Source of the DNA: Pseudomonas entomophila
GTDB lineage: Bacteria > Pseudomonadota > Gammaproteobacteria > Pseudomonadales > Pseudomonadaceae
Assembly: GCF_029193575.1 (NCBI RefSeq)
Contig: NZ_JARGCS010000012.1
Location: 62,001-126,000, forward strand
Direction: 5' to 3'
DNA: 64,000 bases
How positions within the stretch are numbered: the first letter of the stretch is position 1; the number at the start of each line of letters is the position of its first letter. A program made the translations under genes and the position numbers. Below the pieces are notes generated by a model. It ran no database searches. It was not told where the DNA came from and worked only from the letters and a program-made list of their open reading frames with translations. This document shows positions 26,036 to 34,887 of the stretch, in pieces.

Positions 26036-26947
26036 TCAAGCTCGGGCCGGCAGCAGGCCGCGCGGGCGAACCAGCAGCACCACGGCCATGACGATGTAGG
26101 CGCTGGCGGAAATCAGCCCAGCGGACAGGGCGCCACTCACCTCGGCGGGCAGCAGTTGGTCGAGCAGCGGCGGGATGTAGGCGCGGCCAAGGCTGTCGAC
26201 CATGCCGATCAGCAGGGCGCCGACCAGCGCGCCGCGCACCGAGCCGACGCCGCCGACGACGATGACCACGAAGGTGGTGATCAGCACCTTCTCGCCCATG
26301 CCGATCTCCACCGACAGCAGCGGCGCGGCCATGAACCCGGCCAGGCCACAGAGCATGCAGCCGAACACGAACACCCAGGTGTACAGGCGGCTGATGTTGA
26401 CCCCCAGCGCGCCGACCATCTCGTGGTCGTCGGCGCCGGCGCGGATCAGCATGCCCAGGCGGGTGTGGTTGATCAGCAGCCACATGCCCAGCGCCACCAG
26501 CAGCCCGGCGCCGATGAACAGCAGGCGGCTCACCGGGTACAGCAGCCCCGGCAGCACCTCGACGAAGGCGTTGTACCAATCGGGCGTGGGCATGGCCGGT
26601 GGGCTGCGGCCGAACAGCAGGGTGATCGCCTCGTTGCTGAAGAACACCACGGCGAGGGTCGCCAGCACCTGGTCGAGGTGGTCGCGGTTGTACAGCCGGC
26701 GGATGATCGCGGTCTCGATCACCAGGCCATACAGGGCCGCGCTGGCCAGGGCGGCGAGGCCGCCGAGCCAGAACGAGCCGGTGCTGATGGCGGTGTAGGC
26801 GGCGCTGAAGGCCCCGACCATGTAGAAGGCGCCGTGGGCGAGGTTGATCACGCCCATGATGCCGAAGATCAGGGTCAGGCCGGAGGCCAGCAGGAACAGC
26901 AGCGCGCTGTATTGCAGGCCGTTGAGCAATTGTTCGAGCAACAGCAT
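26036..26947 (-). CDS. livH: Liv-type ABC transporter permease LivH
   Basis: A 303-residue permease with about eight membrane segments: LLEQLLNGLQYSALLFLLAS, INLAHGAFYMVGAF and GGVGSVRGALVGALLIG, all standard LivH landmarks. ATG 26947 places the protein start at the first amphipathic segment; a frame extending to 26989 adds an Arg-rich stretch. It follows the binding-protein gene by 29 bases. Confidence 0.92.
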   Translation of the reverse strand: MLLLEQLLNGLQYSALLFLLASGLTLIFGIMGVINLAHGAFYMVGAFSAAYTAISTGSFWLGGLAALASAALYGLVIETAIIRRLYNRDHLDQVLATLAVVFFSNEAITLLFGRSPPAMPTPDWYNAFVEVLPGLLYPVSRLLFIGAGLLVALGMWLLINHTRLGMLIRAGADDHEMVGALGVNISRLYTWVFVFGCMLCGLAGFMAAPLLSVEIGMGEKVLITTFVVIVVGGVGSVRGALVGALLIGMVDSLGRAYIPPLLDQLLPAEVSGALSAGLISASAYIVMAVVLLVRPRGLLPARA

Positions 26948-26976
26948 GGTGAGGGTCCTACGGTGAGGGCGCTGGG

Positions 26977-28143
26977 TCAGAGCGCGCACTGGGCGGCGTA
27001 GCTGTCCACCTGGGCCTTGGCGATGGTCTTGACCGGCACTTCCACGAGCTTGCCGTCGCTGCCGGCCTGGACCTTGAGCAGGTGCCAGTCGATGACCGCG
27101 TGCTGGTTGTTGGCGAAGCGGAAGTCGCCGCGCACCGAGTCGAAGTCGGCCTTGCGCAAGGCGCTGCGCAGGGCATCGGCGTCCTTGAGGTTGCCCTGGG
27201 TGGCCTTGAGCGCCGAGCCGATCAGGCGGGCGGTGTCGTAGCCCTGGGCGGCGTACAGGGTGGGGGCGCGCTTGTACTTCTCGGTGAAGGCCTTGATGAA
27301 TGCCTGGTTCGTCGGGTTGCTGGAGGTCGGGTCCCAGCCGCTGACCACGTTCACGCCCTCGGCGACGTTGCCGGTGGCGGCGAGCATGCGCTCGTCCATG
27401 GAGAACACCGGCACCACCATCGGCGTGCTCTTGGCCAGGCCGGAGCTGCCGTATTGCTTGGCGAAGTTGATGCCGCCACCGCCGGGGTGGAACTGGAAGA
27501 TCGCATCCGGCGCGAGGGCACGGATGCGCGCCAGTTCCACGGAGAAGTCCAGCTGGTTGAGCTTGGTGTAGATCTCGGTGACCTCACCCTTGAAGGTGCG
27601 CTTGAACCCGGCCAGGGCATCGCGGCCGGCCTGGTAGTTGGGCGCGAGGATGACCATCTTCTTGTAGCCCAGCTCGTTGGCGGCGGCACCGGCCATTTCG
27701 TGGGGCACGTCGTTCTGGTAGGAGGCGGCGAAGTAGTTGGCCTTGCAGCCTTCGCCTGCCAGGTTCGACGGCCCGGCGTTGGTGCTGATGTAGAAACGGT
27801 TGTCCTGGGTGGCGCTGTTGACCACGGCGGCCAGCACGTTGGAGAACATCACGCCGGTGTACAGGGTGATGCCATCCAGGCTCATGCGGTCGACGATCTG
27901 CTTGCCTTTGGCCGGTTGCAGGCCGTCGTCCTCGACCACCAGGTTCACCGGCACGCCGCCGAGCTTGCCGCCTTCCTGGTCGATAGCCAGGCGGAAGGCG
28001 TCGCGGGCGTCTTCGCCGAGGTAGCCGGCGGGGGTGGAGAGGGTGGTGATGAAGCCGATCTGCACAGGTTCTTGTGCTTGGGCGCTGAGGGAGGAGGCCA
28101 GTGCGGCCCCGAGCATCGCAAGGGTGAAGGTGTGTTTCATCAT
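26977..28143 (-). CDS. Liv-type periplasmic substrate-binding protein
   Basis: A 388-residue periplasmic binding protein with signal peptide (LGAALASSLSAQAQ) and type I fold landmarks: VQIGFITTLSTPAGYLGE, then VVEDDGLQPAKGKQIVDRM, then AQGYDTARLIGSAL. Such proteins bind branched-chain amino acids, amides, urea or aromatic acids; this branch (STPAGYLGEDARDAF) resembles those found in aromatic catabolism loci. It starts at MMK, with AAGG upstream, and leads the transporter-porin run. Being 0.7 kb from antR, it may bind anthranilate or a precursor; the ligand is inferred only. Confidence 0.85.
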   Translation of the reverse strand: MMKHTFTLAMLGAALASSLSAQAQEPVQIGFITTLSTPAGYLGEDARDAFRLAIDQEGGKLGGVPVNLVVEDDGLQPAKGKQIVDRMSLDGITLYTGVMFSNVLAAVVNSATQDNRFYISTNAGPSNLAGEGCKANYFAASYQNDVPHEMAGAAANELGYKKMVILAPNYQAGRDALAGFKRTFKGEVTEIYTKLNQLDFSVELARIRALAPDAIFQFHPGGGGINFAKQYGSSGLAKSTPMVVPVFSMDERMLAATGNVAEGVNVVSGWDPTSSNPTNQAFIKAFTEKYKRAPTLYAAQGYDTARLIGSALKATQGNLKDADALRSALRKADFDSVRGDFRFANNQHAVIDWHLLKVQAGSDGKLVEVPVKTIAKAQVDSYAAQCAL

Positions 28144-28274
28144 GACCGCCTTGGTGGTGCAGTGCCGCGAAGGGCGCGGCCTGCTTCGTTGTTGTGAGGG
28201 CAGTGGGTGAGACGCGTGCTGTGTTTTTTGTTGTTCTGGGCACCCTTGGGCGTGTTCGCCGGGTGTGGGGCTAA

Positions 28275-28440
28275 TTAGAAGTAGCGGGCGCGCTTCGGTC
28301 TATCCGCATAGTCGGTGAAGGCGATCCGGAAAATCAGGGAGGCGTTGAGCCACTCGATCGAGGGGTAACAGTTTCCTGCCCTGGGTAACGCCAGGCCGGC
28401 CTTCTCGGCTACTGATATCAGGCTTTGCACCGCTTTGCTA
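28275..28440 (-). pseudogene. Possible C-terminal gene remnant
   Basis: On the minus strand this stretch reads KAVQSLISVAEKAGLALP and then EWLNASLIFRIAFTDYAD before a TAA, with GC-ending codons as in real genes, but no upstream start or ribosome-binding site. I do not recognise the family. Chance is not excluded. Confidence 0.2.
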
Positions 28441-28573
28441 TCCGATAAGTTGGCGTGGTTTGTCCAGTTATCTTGGGGTGGCGTTTCCCCGCTACCCGGT
28501 GGCGGTAACAGCCCCTGTGACAGCTGCCTGCTGGGCGCTTGCGGTACTGCCGTTGTGCGACCAGTGCCGTGCC

Positions 28574-28590
28574 TGCCCGGCATTGGTGCA
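28574..28590. promoter_or_regulatory. NtrC-like dyad upstream of antR
   Basis: TGCCCG-N5-GGTGCA. The right half is the full NtrC half-site and the left half matches at four of six positions (consensus TGCACC-N5-GGTGCA). It lies about 140 bases upstream of the -24 element, an expected distance for a sigma-54 enhancer site. One imperfect match is weak evidence alone. Confidence 0.35.
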
Positions 28591-28727
28591 AGGCAGGCGC
28601 TACCACCCAGGGTGCCTGGCCTTGGCTCTGGAAGGCGCGTTGCAGGGCCATGCGCGGGAGGTCCGGGCTATCCGGAAATTTGCCGAAACACCTCGTGGGC
28701 GGCAGGCCAGACCCATGGCCAAATGGA

Positions 28728-28742
28728 TGGCACGGAGATTGC
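28728..28742 (+). promoter_or_regulatory. Sigma-54 (-24/-12) promoter of antR
   Basis: TGGCACGGAGATTGC matches the RpoN consensus TGGCACG-N4-TTGC at every position, with the GG and GC doublets 12 bases apart. Transcription would begin near 28754, giving a leader of about 53 bases before the antR ATG. Confidence 0.7.
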
Positions 28743-28806
28743 CACTCGATTGGCCTAGCCTGCCGAAAGAGCAGGCAAAACAAAAAACCGTGATGAGTAG
28801 CGTGCG

Positions 28807-29814
28807 ATGACCAGCGAACATGAACAGCAATTCAGAGGCGTCAGTGCCGATCGCTACGATCTGGCCGGTGCGCGTTCATGGATGTCCGATATCTGCGGGC
28901 CACACATGCTCAAGGCGAGCAAGCCGAACCGTATCCAGTTCCACCACAGCGGGAATGTATTGCGCTCCACCTCGACCCTGCTGGGCTACGTCGAGTACGG
29001 CACCGACGTGACCATCGGCGTCGGCGCGCAGAGCAAGCTCAACAGCTACAGCATCAGCCTGCCGCTCAGTGGCGAGCAGGAGCTGTGCAAGGCCGGCATG
29101 CTGTTGCGCTCGGACCGCGACCGGGGCGTGATCATCTCGCCTCACGAGCAGCAGGAGCTGACCATCGCCGGTGACTGCCGCAAGTTGCAGGTGGTGATTC
29201 CACGCACGGCGATCCAGCAGACCCTCGAAGAACTGCTGCAACGCTCGGTGGACGAGCAGTTGTCGTTCGATGCCGACATGGATGCGATCAACGGTGCCAC
29301 GGCGTCCTGGTGGCGCATGGCCCGGCACATGACCGACGAGCTGGAGCGCAGCCGCGACCTCTATGGGCAGGTGTTCTTCAGCCGCGACCTGGAAAGCGCA
29401 TTGATCAAGGGGCTGATCCTCGCCCAGCCGAACAACTACTCCAACGAGTTGCGCACGCGCCTGGAGATCAAGCTGCCGTACTACCTGGTGCGGGCGCGCG
29501 ATTTCATCCACGCCAACGCGCGTGAAGAGCTGCACCTGGAAGATATCGAACAGGCGGCCGGGGTGTCGCGGTTCAAGCTGTTCGAGGGCTTTCGCAAGTA
29601 CTTCGGCGTGGCGCCCATGGCCTACCTGAAGAAGTACCGCCTGACCGCCGTGCGCCAGGAAATTCTCGAAGACCGCTCGCAGCGCAATATCTCGGTGATC
29701 GCCATGGGTTGGGGCTTCAACCACTTGGGGCGGTTTTCCAGCGAATACCGCAAGCTGTTCGACGAAGCGCCCAGCACCACCTTGCAGCGCGCCGAGGCCC
29801 GTCGCATTCGCTGA
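28807..29814 (+). CDS. antR: AntR, AraC/XylS-family activator of anthranilate degradation
   Basis: A 335-residue AraC/XylS protein. An N-terminal regulatory part (SGNVLRSTSTLLGYVEYGTDV, given in part) precedes a C-terminal double helix-turn-helix (about 225-330: LHLEDIEQAAGVSRFKLFEG and GFNHLGRFSSEYRKLFDEAP). The start is fixed because an in-frame TAG lies three codons upstream at 28798. The ribosome-binding site is weak (GATGAG). It sits directly before antABC on the same strand, as in other pseudomonads where AntR with anthranilate activates antA. Its own expression appears to depend on RpoN. Confidence 0.88.
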   Translation: MTSEHEQQFRGVSADRYDLAGARSWMSDICGPHMLKASKPNRIQFHHSGNVLRSTSTLLGYVEYGTDVTIGVGAQSKLNSYSISLPLSGEQELCKAGMLLRSDRDRGVIISPHEQQELTIAGDCRKLQVVIPRTAIQQTLEELLQRSVDEQLSFDADMDAINGATASWWRMARHMTDELERSRDLYGQVFFSRDLESALIKGLILAQPNNYSNELRTRLEIKLPYYLVRARDFIHANAREELHLEDIEQAAGVSRFKLFEGFRKYFGVAPMAYLKKYRLTAVRQEILEDRSQRNISVIAMGWGFNHLGRFSSEYRKLFDEAPSTTLQRAEARRIR

Positions 29815-29914
29815 CGGCCTGACCTTCCGCATGCGTGACCGTCCTGCCCGGCCCAGTGCCGGGCAGCGGTCTGTCCGTGGGCAGGTTGCGCAATAAGCGG
29901 ATCATGTTCCCTGA

Positions 29915-29926
29915 CTATCCGGATAG
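29915..29926. promoter_or_regulatory. Perfect 12-base palindrome in the antA promoter
   Basis: CTATCCGGATAG, a perfect palindrome 67 bases before the antA start. A further inverted repeat GTTATT-N5-AATAAC (29940-29956) covers the probable -10 region (TATCTAATAA). The palindrome half CTATCCGGA also occurs at 28668-28676 before antR. It is the best visible candidate for an AntR site, although AraC-type sites are usually direct repeats. Confidence 0.45.
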
Positions 29927-29992
29927 ACCCCCTTCAGCGGTTATTTATCTAATAACGGCACATGCAACCCGCCTACGCTGATGGGGATTTCC

Positions 29993-31396
29993 ATGATTAG
30001 CCAACATTCGAATAAACAATGGCAGGAATTCATTACCGGCTGCCTGGACTTTCGTCCGGCCGATGGGGTATTTCGCATTGCCCGCGACATGTTTACCGAG
30101 CCACAACTTTTCGACCTGGAGATGGAACATATCTTCGAAAAGAAGTGGATCTACGCCTGCCATGAAAGCGAGATCGCCAACAAGCACGACTTCGTCACCG
30201 TGCGCATTGGCCGGCAACCGCTGATCATCACCCGCGACGGTGAAGGCCAGCTCAACGCCTTGGTCAATGCCTGCCAGCACCGCGGCACTACGCTGACCCG
30301 GGTCGGCAAGGGCAACCAGTCGACCTTCACCTGCCCGTTCCATGCCTGGTGCTACAAGAGCGACGGGCGACTGGTGAAGGTCAAGGCGCCGGGCGAATAC
30401 CCCGAAGGCTTCGACAAGGCCACCCGCGGCCTGAAGAAGGCGCGCATCGAAAGCTACAAGGGCTTCGTCTTCGTCAACCTCGACACCACCGGGCAAGACT
30501 CGCTGGAAACCTTCCTGGGCGATGCCAAGGTGTTCTTCGACATGATGGTCGCGCAGTCGGCGACCGGCGAACTGGAGGTGCTGCCCGGCAAGTCGGCCTA
30601 CACCTACGAAGGCAACTGGAAGCTGCAGAACGAGAACGGCCTGGACGGTTACCACGTCAGCACCGTGCACTACAACTACGTGGCGACGGTGCAGCACCGC
30701 CAGCAAGTGAACGCCGACAAGGGCCTGGTCTCGGGCGACACGCTCGACTACAGCAAGCTCGGCGCGGGCGACCAGAACACCGACGACGGCTGGTTCGCCT
30801 TCGACAACGGCCACAGCCTGCTCTTCAGCGACATGCCCAACCCGTCGGTGCGTCCCGGCTATGCCACGATCATGCCGCGGCTGGTCGAGGAGCACGGCCA
30901 GGACAAGGCGCAGTGGATGATGCACCGCCTGCGCAACCTGAACATCTACCCGAGCATGTTCTTCCTCGACCAGATCAGCTCGCAGCTGCGCATCATCCGC
31001 CCGGTGGCCTGGAACAAGACCGAGATCCACAGCTTCTGCCTGGGGGTGAAGGGCGAGTCCGACGCCGACCGCGAGAACCGCATTCGCCAGTTCGAGGACT
31101 TCTTCAACGTCTCGGGCATGGGCACGCCCGATGACCTGGTGGAGTTCCGCGAAGCGCAGCGCGGGTTCCAGGCGCGCCTGGAACGCTGGAGCGATATCTC
31201 CCGTGGCCAGGGGCGCTGGGAGGAGGGCCAGACCCGTAACGCGCAGGTGATCGGCATCCACCCGCGCATGACCGGCGTGGAGTTCACCCACGAAGGCCTC
31301 TACGTGAACCAGCACAACCACTGGAAGCAATTCTTGATCGACGGCCTGCAACGCCAGGCCGATGACGCCGCCGCGCTCAAACTTCACGAGGTGTAA
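29993..31396 (+). CDS. antA: Anthranilate 1,2-dioxygenase large subunit
   Basis: A 467-residue Rieske oxygenase alpha subunit. The [2Fe-2S] ligands are Cys94/His96 (CQH) and Cys114/His117 (CPFH). The mononuclear iron site is ENGLDGYHVSTVHYNY, with Asp218 bridging and His221 and His226 as ligands. It dihydroxylates anthranilate so that CO2 and ammonia leave, giving catechol. ATG 29993 is preferred over 29981 because GGGGA lies 5 bases upstream. antB follows after 2 bases. BenA is the closest alternative, but the opening (GCLDFRPADGVFRIARDMFT) and the adjacent AntR favour AntA. Confidence 0.9.
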   Translation: MISQHSNKQWQEFITGCLDFRPADGVFRIARDMFTEPQLFDLEMEHIFEKKWIYACHESEIANKHDFVTVRIGRQPLIITRDGEGQLNALVNACQHRGTTLTRVGKGNQSTFTCPFHAWCYKSDGRLVKVKAPGEYPEGFDKATRGLKKARIESYKGFVFVNLDTTGQDSLETFLGDAKVFFDMMVAQSATGELEVLPGKSAYTYEGNWKLQNENGLDGYHVSTVHYNYVATVQHRQQVNADKGLVSGDTLDYSKLGAGDQNTDDGWFAFDNGHSLLFSDMPNPSVRPGYATIMPRLVEEHGQDKAQWMMHRLRNLNIYPSMFFLDQISSQLRIIRPVAWNKTEIHSFCLGVKGESDADRENRIRQFEDFFNVSGMGTPDDLVEFREAQRGFQARLERWSDISRGQGRWEEGQTRNAQVIGIHPRMTGVEFTHEGLYVNQHNHWKQFLIDGLQRQADDAAALKLHEV

Positions 31397-31398
31397 GC

Positions 31399-31890
31399 AT
31401 GTCTGCAGAACTTCAATACCAGATCGAGCAGTTCTTCTACCTCAAGTCGGCGCTGTGCGATGCCCAGGACTGGGATGCCTACCTGGACCTGTTCACCGAG
31501 GACAGCGAGTTCCACCTGCCGCAGTGGGACAGCGAGCATGTGTATACCCAAGACCCCAAGAAGGGCATGTCGCTGATCTATTACCCCAACCGTGGCGGGC
31601 TCGAAGACCGGGTGTTCCGCATTCGCACCGGCAAGGCGGCCTCGACCATTCCCATGCCGCGCACCGCGCACCTGATCAACAACGTGCGTATTGCCGTGAA
31701 GCACGACGATGAACTGGAAGTGTTCCTCAACTGGCACACGCTGTTCTATCGCCTGGGCGTGGCCGAGGCCTTCTTTGGCCGTGCCACGTATACCCTGGTG
31801 CGCCAGGGGGACGGTTGGAAGATCCGCCGCAAGCATGTCCTGCTGTTGAACGACACGATCAACTCGGTACTCGATTTCTATCACCTGTAA
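31399..31890 (+). CDS. antB: Anthranilate 1,2-dioxygenase small subunit
   Basis: A 163-residue beta subunit of the ring-hydroxylating dioxygenase family (SnoaL-like fold): QIEQFFYLKSALCDAQDWDA, WDSEHVYTQDPKKGMSLIYY and a C-terminal KIRRKHVLLLNDTINSVLDF. It has no cofactor and supports the alpha subunit hexamer. It begins 2 bases after antA and precedes antC by 14. Confidence 0.93.
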   Translation: MSAELQYQIEQFFYLKSALCDAQDWDAYLDLFTEDSEFHLPQWDSEHVYTQDPKKGMSLIYYPNRGGLEDRVFRIRTGKAASTIPMPRTAHLINNVRIAVKHDDELEVFLNWHTLFYRLGVAEAFFGRATYTLVRQGDGWKIRRKHVLLLNDTINSVLDFYHL

Positions 31891-31904
31891 TCAGCGAGCG
31901 TCAC

Positions 31905-32927
31905 ATGGCACATAAAATTGCCTTTAGTTTCACCGACGGCAAGACGCTGTTCTGTTCAGCGCAGGGGAATGAAAGCGTGCTGGATGCGGCCTTGAGAAAT
32001 GGCATCAAGATCCCCCTGGACTGCCGTGAAGGTGTCTGCGGCACGTGCCAGGGGCGGTGCGACTCAGGCAGCTACACCCAGGAGTACGTCGATGAAGACA
32101 CGCTCTCGGCGGATGACCTGGCCCAGCGCAAGGTGCTGACCTGCCAGACGCGGGTGCAGAGCGATGCCGCGTTCTCGTTCGACTTCGATTCGAGCCTGTG
32201 CTCGGCGCCGGGCACCCAGACGCTGACCGGCACGGTGTGCAAGATCGAGCAGGTGTCGGCGGGCACGGCGATCCTGCATGTCGATGCCAGCGCCCAAGGC
32301 GCGGCGCTGGACTACCTGCCGGGGCAGTACGCCAGGGTCCAGGTGCCGGGCACCGGGCACTGGCGCTCCTACTCGTTCGCGGCCGCCCCGGGCAGCAGTA
32401 CGTTGCAGTTCCTGGTGCGTCTGTTGCCGGATGGGGTGATGTCCAACTACCTGCGCGAGCGCTGCCAGGTGGGCGACCCCATCGAACTGGAAGCGCCCCT
32501 GGGGGCGTTCTACCTGCGGCATGTGGGGCGCCCGTTGCTGATGATCGCGGGGGGAACGGGGCTTTCGGCGTTCCTGGGGATGCTCGACACGCTGGCCGCC
32601 TCGGGTGGCACGGGTTACCCGGTCACGCTGTTCTATGGGGTGCGCAAGGCGGCGGATATCTGTGAAGTGGCGCGGCTCGAAGCGTTCAAGGCCAGCATTC
32701 CGGGTTTCACCTACGAGGTCGTGGTAAGCGATGCCGAGCCAGAATGGACCGGCAAGACGGGCTATGTCGATGCCAGCCTGGAACACCAGAAACTGCGCGA
32801 CTTCGCCCACGACATCTACATTTGTGGCCCACCGCCGATGGTCGAGTCGATCAAGGCCTGGCACACCCGGCATGAGTTGGCGGGGTCACCGGTCTATCTT
32901 GAGAAATTCACCGAGAGCAATACCTGA
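31905..32927 (+). CDS. antC: Anthranilate 1,2-dioxygenase reductase
   Basis: A 340-residue electron-transfer protein. An N-terminal plant-type [2Fe-2S] domain has ligands Cys40, Cys45, Cys48 and Cys80 (DCREGVCGTCQG). It is followed by an FAD domain (RSYSFA) and an NADH domain (IAGGTGLSAFLGML, CGPPPMVESI). It passes electrons from NADH to AntA. ATG 31905 is chosen because the ferredoxin strand begins at once; the ribosome-binding site is weak. It ends the ant operon. The catechol pathway genes are not in the window. Confidence 0.93.
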   Translation: MAHKIAFSFTDGKTLFCSAQGNESVLDAALRNGIKIPLDCREGVCGTCQGRCDSGSYTQEYVDEDTLSADDLAQRKVLTCQTRVQSDAAFSFDFDSSLCSAPGTQTLTGTVCKIEQVSAGTAILHVDASAQGAALDYLPGQYARVQVPGTGHWRSYSFAAAPGSSTLQFLVRLLPDGVMSNYLRERCQVGDPIELEAPLGAFYLRHVGRPLLMIAGGTGLSAFLGMLDTLAASGGTGYPVTLFYGVRKAADICEVARLEAFKASIPGFTYEVVVSDAEPEWTGKTGYVDASLEHQKLRDFAHDIYICGPPPMVESIKAWHTRHELAGSPVYLEKFTESNT

Positions 32928-32933
32928 CGGTCC

Positions 32934-32958
32934 GCCCCTCTGCGTCGCATAGAGGGGC
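32934..32958 (+). terminator. Hairpin after antC
   Basis: GCCCCTCT (32934-32941) pairs with AGAGGGGC (32951-32958) a few bases after the antC stop. Its right arm runs into a REP-like CAAGCTCGCTCC. There is no T-run; the strong terminator at 33052 follows. Confidence 0.45.
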
Positions 32959-33046
32959 AAGCTCGCTCCCACAGCTTCAGCCTGACCGAGATAAAGGTCT
33001 GCGGATTGGCTTGTTAATTCCAGAGGCGTTAACAGTTCCGATAAAG

Positions 33047-33081
33047 AAAAACCCCTGGGGTCAGTGACCCCAGGGGTTTTC
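33047..33081. terminator. Strong bidirectional terminator between antC and ychF
   Basis: CCCCTGGGGTCA (33052-33063) and TGACCCCAGGGG (33065-33076) form a perfect 12-base dyad flanked by A5 on the left and T4 on the right. It serves antABC on the plus strand and ychF on the minus strand, and marks the border between the catabolic and core halves. Confidence 0.9.
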
Positions 33082-33100
33082 GCTTGCAGCGTGAAGGCGC

Positions 33101-34201
33101 TTAGACGTTGAAGCGGAAGTGCATCACGTCGCCGTCCTTGACGATGTATTCCTTGCCTTCCAGGCGCCACTTGCCGGCTTCCTTGGCACCGCCTTCACCC
33201 TTGAACTGGATGAAGTCGTCGTAGGCCACCACTTCGGCGCGGATGAAGCCTTTCTCGAAGTCGGTGTGGATCACGGCGGCGGCTTGCGGCGCGGTGGCGC
33301 CGATGCGCACGGTCCAGGCGCGCACTTCCTTCACCCCGGCGGTGAAGTAGGTCTGCAGGTTGAGCAGGCCGTAACCGGCGCGGATCACGCGGTTCAGGCC
33401 AGGCTCTTCGAGGCCCAGGGCCTCCAGGAACATGTCCTTTTCCTCGCCTTCTTCCAGCTCGGCGATTTCCGCTTCGATCTTGTTGCACACCGGCACCACC
33501 ACCGCGCCTTCTTCCTCGGCGATGGCCTTGACCACGTCCAGGTGCGGGTTGTTCTCGAAGCCGTCTTCAGCGACGTTGGCGATGTACATCACCGGCTTGC
33601 TGGTCAGCAGGTGGAAGCCGCGGATCACGGCCTTTTCCTCGGTGCTCATGTGCTTCATCAGGCTGCGCGCGGGCTTGCCTTCGGTGAAGTGCGGGATGAG
33701 CTTCTCGAGGATGGCTTTCTGCGCCAGGGCGTCCTTGTCACCGCCCTTGGCGTTGCGCGCGACCTTCTGCAGTTGCTTCTCGCAGCTGTCGAGGTCGGCG
33801 AAGATCAGTTCCAGGTCGATGATCTCGATGTCGCGCTTGGGGTCGACGCTGTTGGAAACGTGGATCACGTTCTCGTCTTCGAAGCAGCGCACCACGTGGG
33901 CGATGGCGTCGGTCTCGCGGATGTTGGCGAGGAACTTGTTGCCCAGGCCTTCACCTTTCGAGGCACCGGCCACCAGGCCTGCGATGTCGACGAATTCCAT
34001 GGTGGTGGGGATCACCCGCTCGGGCTTGACGATCTCGGCCAGGGCGTCGAGGCGCGCATCGGGCATCGGCACGATGCCGCTGTTCGGCTCGATGGTGCAG
34101 AAGGGGAAGTTCTCCGCCGCGATGCCGGACTTGGTCAGGGCGTTGAACAGGGTGGACTTGCCGACGTTGGGCAGGCCGACGATGCCGCAATTGAAACCCA
34201 T
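33101..34201 (-). CDS. ychF: YchF/OLA1-type ribosome-binding GTPase/ATPase
   Basis: A 366-residue Obg-family P-loop protein. P-loop is GLPNVGKST, with DIAGLV as G3 and the NVAED-type G4 replaced as in all YchF proteins (explaining ATP preference), then a coiled-coil insert and a C-terminal TGS domain ending MHFRFNV. ATG 34201 gives the standard MGFNCGIVG start. It follows pth by 22 bases. It acts in ribosome-linked stress control. Confidence 0.96.
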   Translation of the reverse strand: MGFNCGIVGLPNVGKSTLFNALTKSGIAAENFPFCTIEPNSGIVPMPDARLDALAEIVKPERVIPTTMEFVDIAGLVAGASKGEGLGNKFLANIRETDAIAHVVRCFEDENVIHVSNSVDPKRDIEIIDLELIFADLDSCEKQLQKVARNAKGGDKDALAQKAILEKLIPHFTEGKPARSLMKHMSTEEKAVIRGFHLLTSKPVMYIANVAEDGFENNPHLDVVKAIAEEEGAVVVPVCNKIEAEIAELEEGEEKDMFLEALGLEEPGLNRVIRAGYGLLNLQTYFTAGVKEVRAWTVRIGATAPQAAAVIHTDFEKGFIRAEVVAYDDFIQFKGEGGAKEAGKWRLEGKEYIVKDGDVMHFRFNV

Positions 34202-34223
34202 GGGTGTTCCCCTCTCTAGGAAA

Positions 34224-34808
34224 TCAGGCCTTCTGGCTATGCAGTTCGCGCATCGCCTTGGCGAAGTCGCCGGCAAGCACGTCGGGCATCACGCCGAGGG
34301 CAAAATCGATACTGGCGTCGAGCTTCTCCTGCTCGGCGCGCGGTGCGCGGCCCAGGACGAAGTTGGAGACCAGTTTGGCGTCACCCGGGTGGCCGATGCC
34401 AAGCCGCAGGCGGTGGAAGTCGTTCTGGTTGCCGAGCTGCGCGATGATGTCGCGCAGGCCGTTGTGCCCGCCGTGGCCGCCGCCCTTCTTGAGCTTGGCG
34501 ACGCCGGGGGGCAGGTCGAGTTCGTCGTGCGCCACCAGGATGGCTTCCGGCTTTATGCGGAAGAAATTGGCCAGAGCCGCCACGGACTGGCCGCTGCGGT
34601 TCATGTAGGTGGTGGGGATCAACAGGCGAACATCGTTGCCCTGATGGCTGAACTTAGCCGTCAGGCCGAAATATTTTTTGTCAGCGGACAGCGAAACGCG
34701 CTGGGCGCTGGCGAGGCGTTCAACGAAAAGAGCCCCTGCGTTATGCCGGGTCTGTTCGTATTCGGGGCCGGGGTTACCCAGGCCGACGATCAACTGGATG
34801 GCGGTCAC
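34224..34808 (-). CDS. pth: Peptidyl-tRNA hydrolase
   Basis: A 194-residue Pth. It opens [20 protein letters not shown] with catalytic His22, then [10 protein letters not shown] and [10 protein letters not shown]. The start codon is GTG at 34808, giving the family-standard MTAIQ-type lead and length; upstream in-frame ATGs lie in non-conserved sequence. It recycles peptidyl-tRNA dropped by ribosomes. It sits between rplY and ychF, a common order. Confidence 0.95.
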   Translation of the reverse strand: MTAIQLIVGLGNPGPEYEQTRHNAGALFVERLASAQRVSLSADKKYFGLTAKFSHQGNDVRLLIPTTYMNRSGQSVAALANFFRIKPEAILVAHDELDLPPGVAKLKKGGGHGGHNGLRDIIAQLGNQNDFHRLRLGIGHPGDAKLVSNFVLGRAPRAEQEKLDASIDFALGVMPDVLAGDFAKAMRELHSQKA

Positions 34809-34887
34809 GTCAGGGGCTCTTCCTTGGAGTGGGTGGGCTACAGTGCGCGCGGCACTGTAACCCGACCGACACCGGCGCGCGAGTGGA

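Larger units (their letters stand above)
28144..28806. other. 663-base regulatory region between the transporter operon and antR
   Basis: The divergent gap is unusually long. It holds a consensus sigma-54 promoter (28728-28742) and an NtrC-like dyad (28574-28590) reading toward antR, plus a copy of CTATCCGGA at 28668-28676. On the minus strand, about 28275-28440 has coding-like codon use that ends at a TAA (tail EWLNASLIFRIAFTDYAD), perhaps a gene remnant. No complete gene is convincing. The promoter of the transporter operon must lie in the left 130 bases. Confidence 0.5.

Noticed and set aside
28460..28810. A 116-codon frame whose stop overlaps the antR start by 4 bases
   Set aside because: It runs through the sigma-54 promoter, has no ribosome-binding site and the translation resembles no protein.
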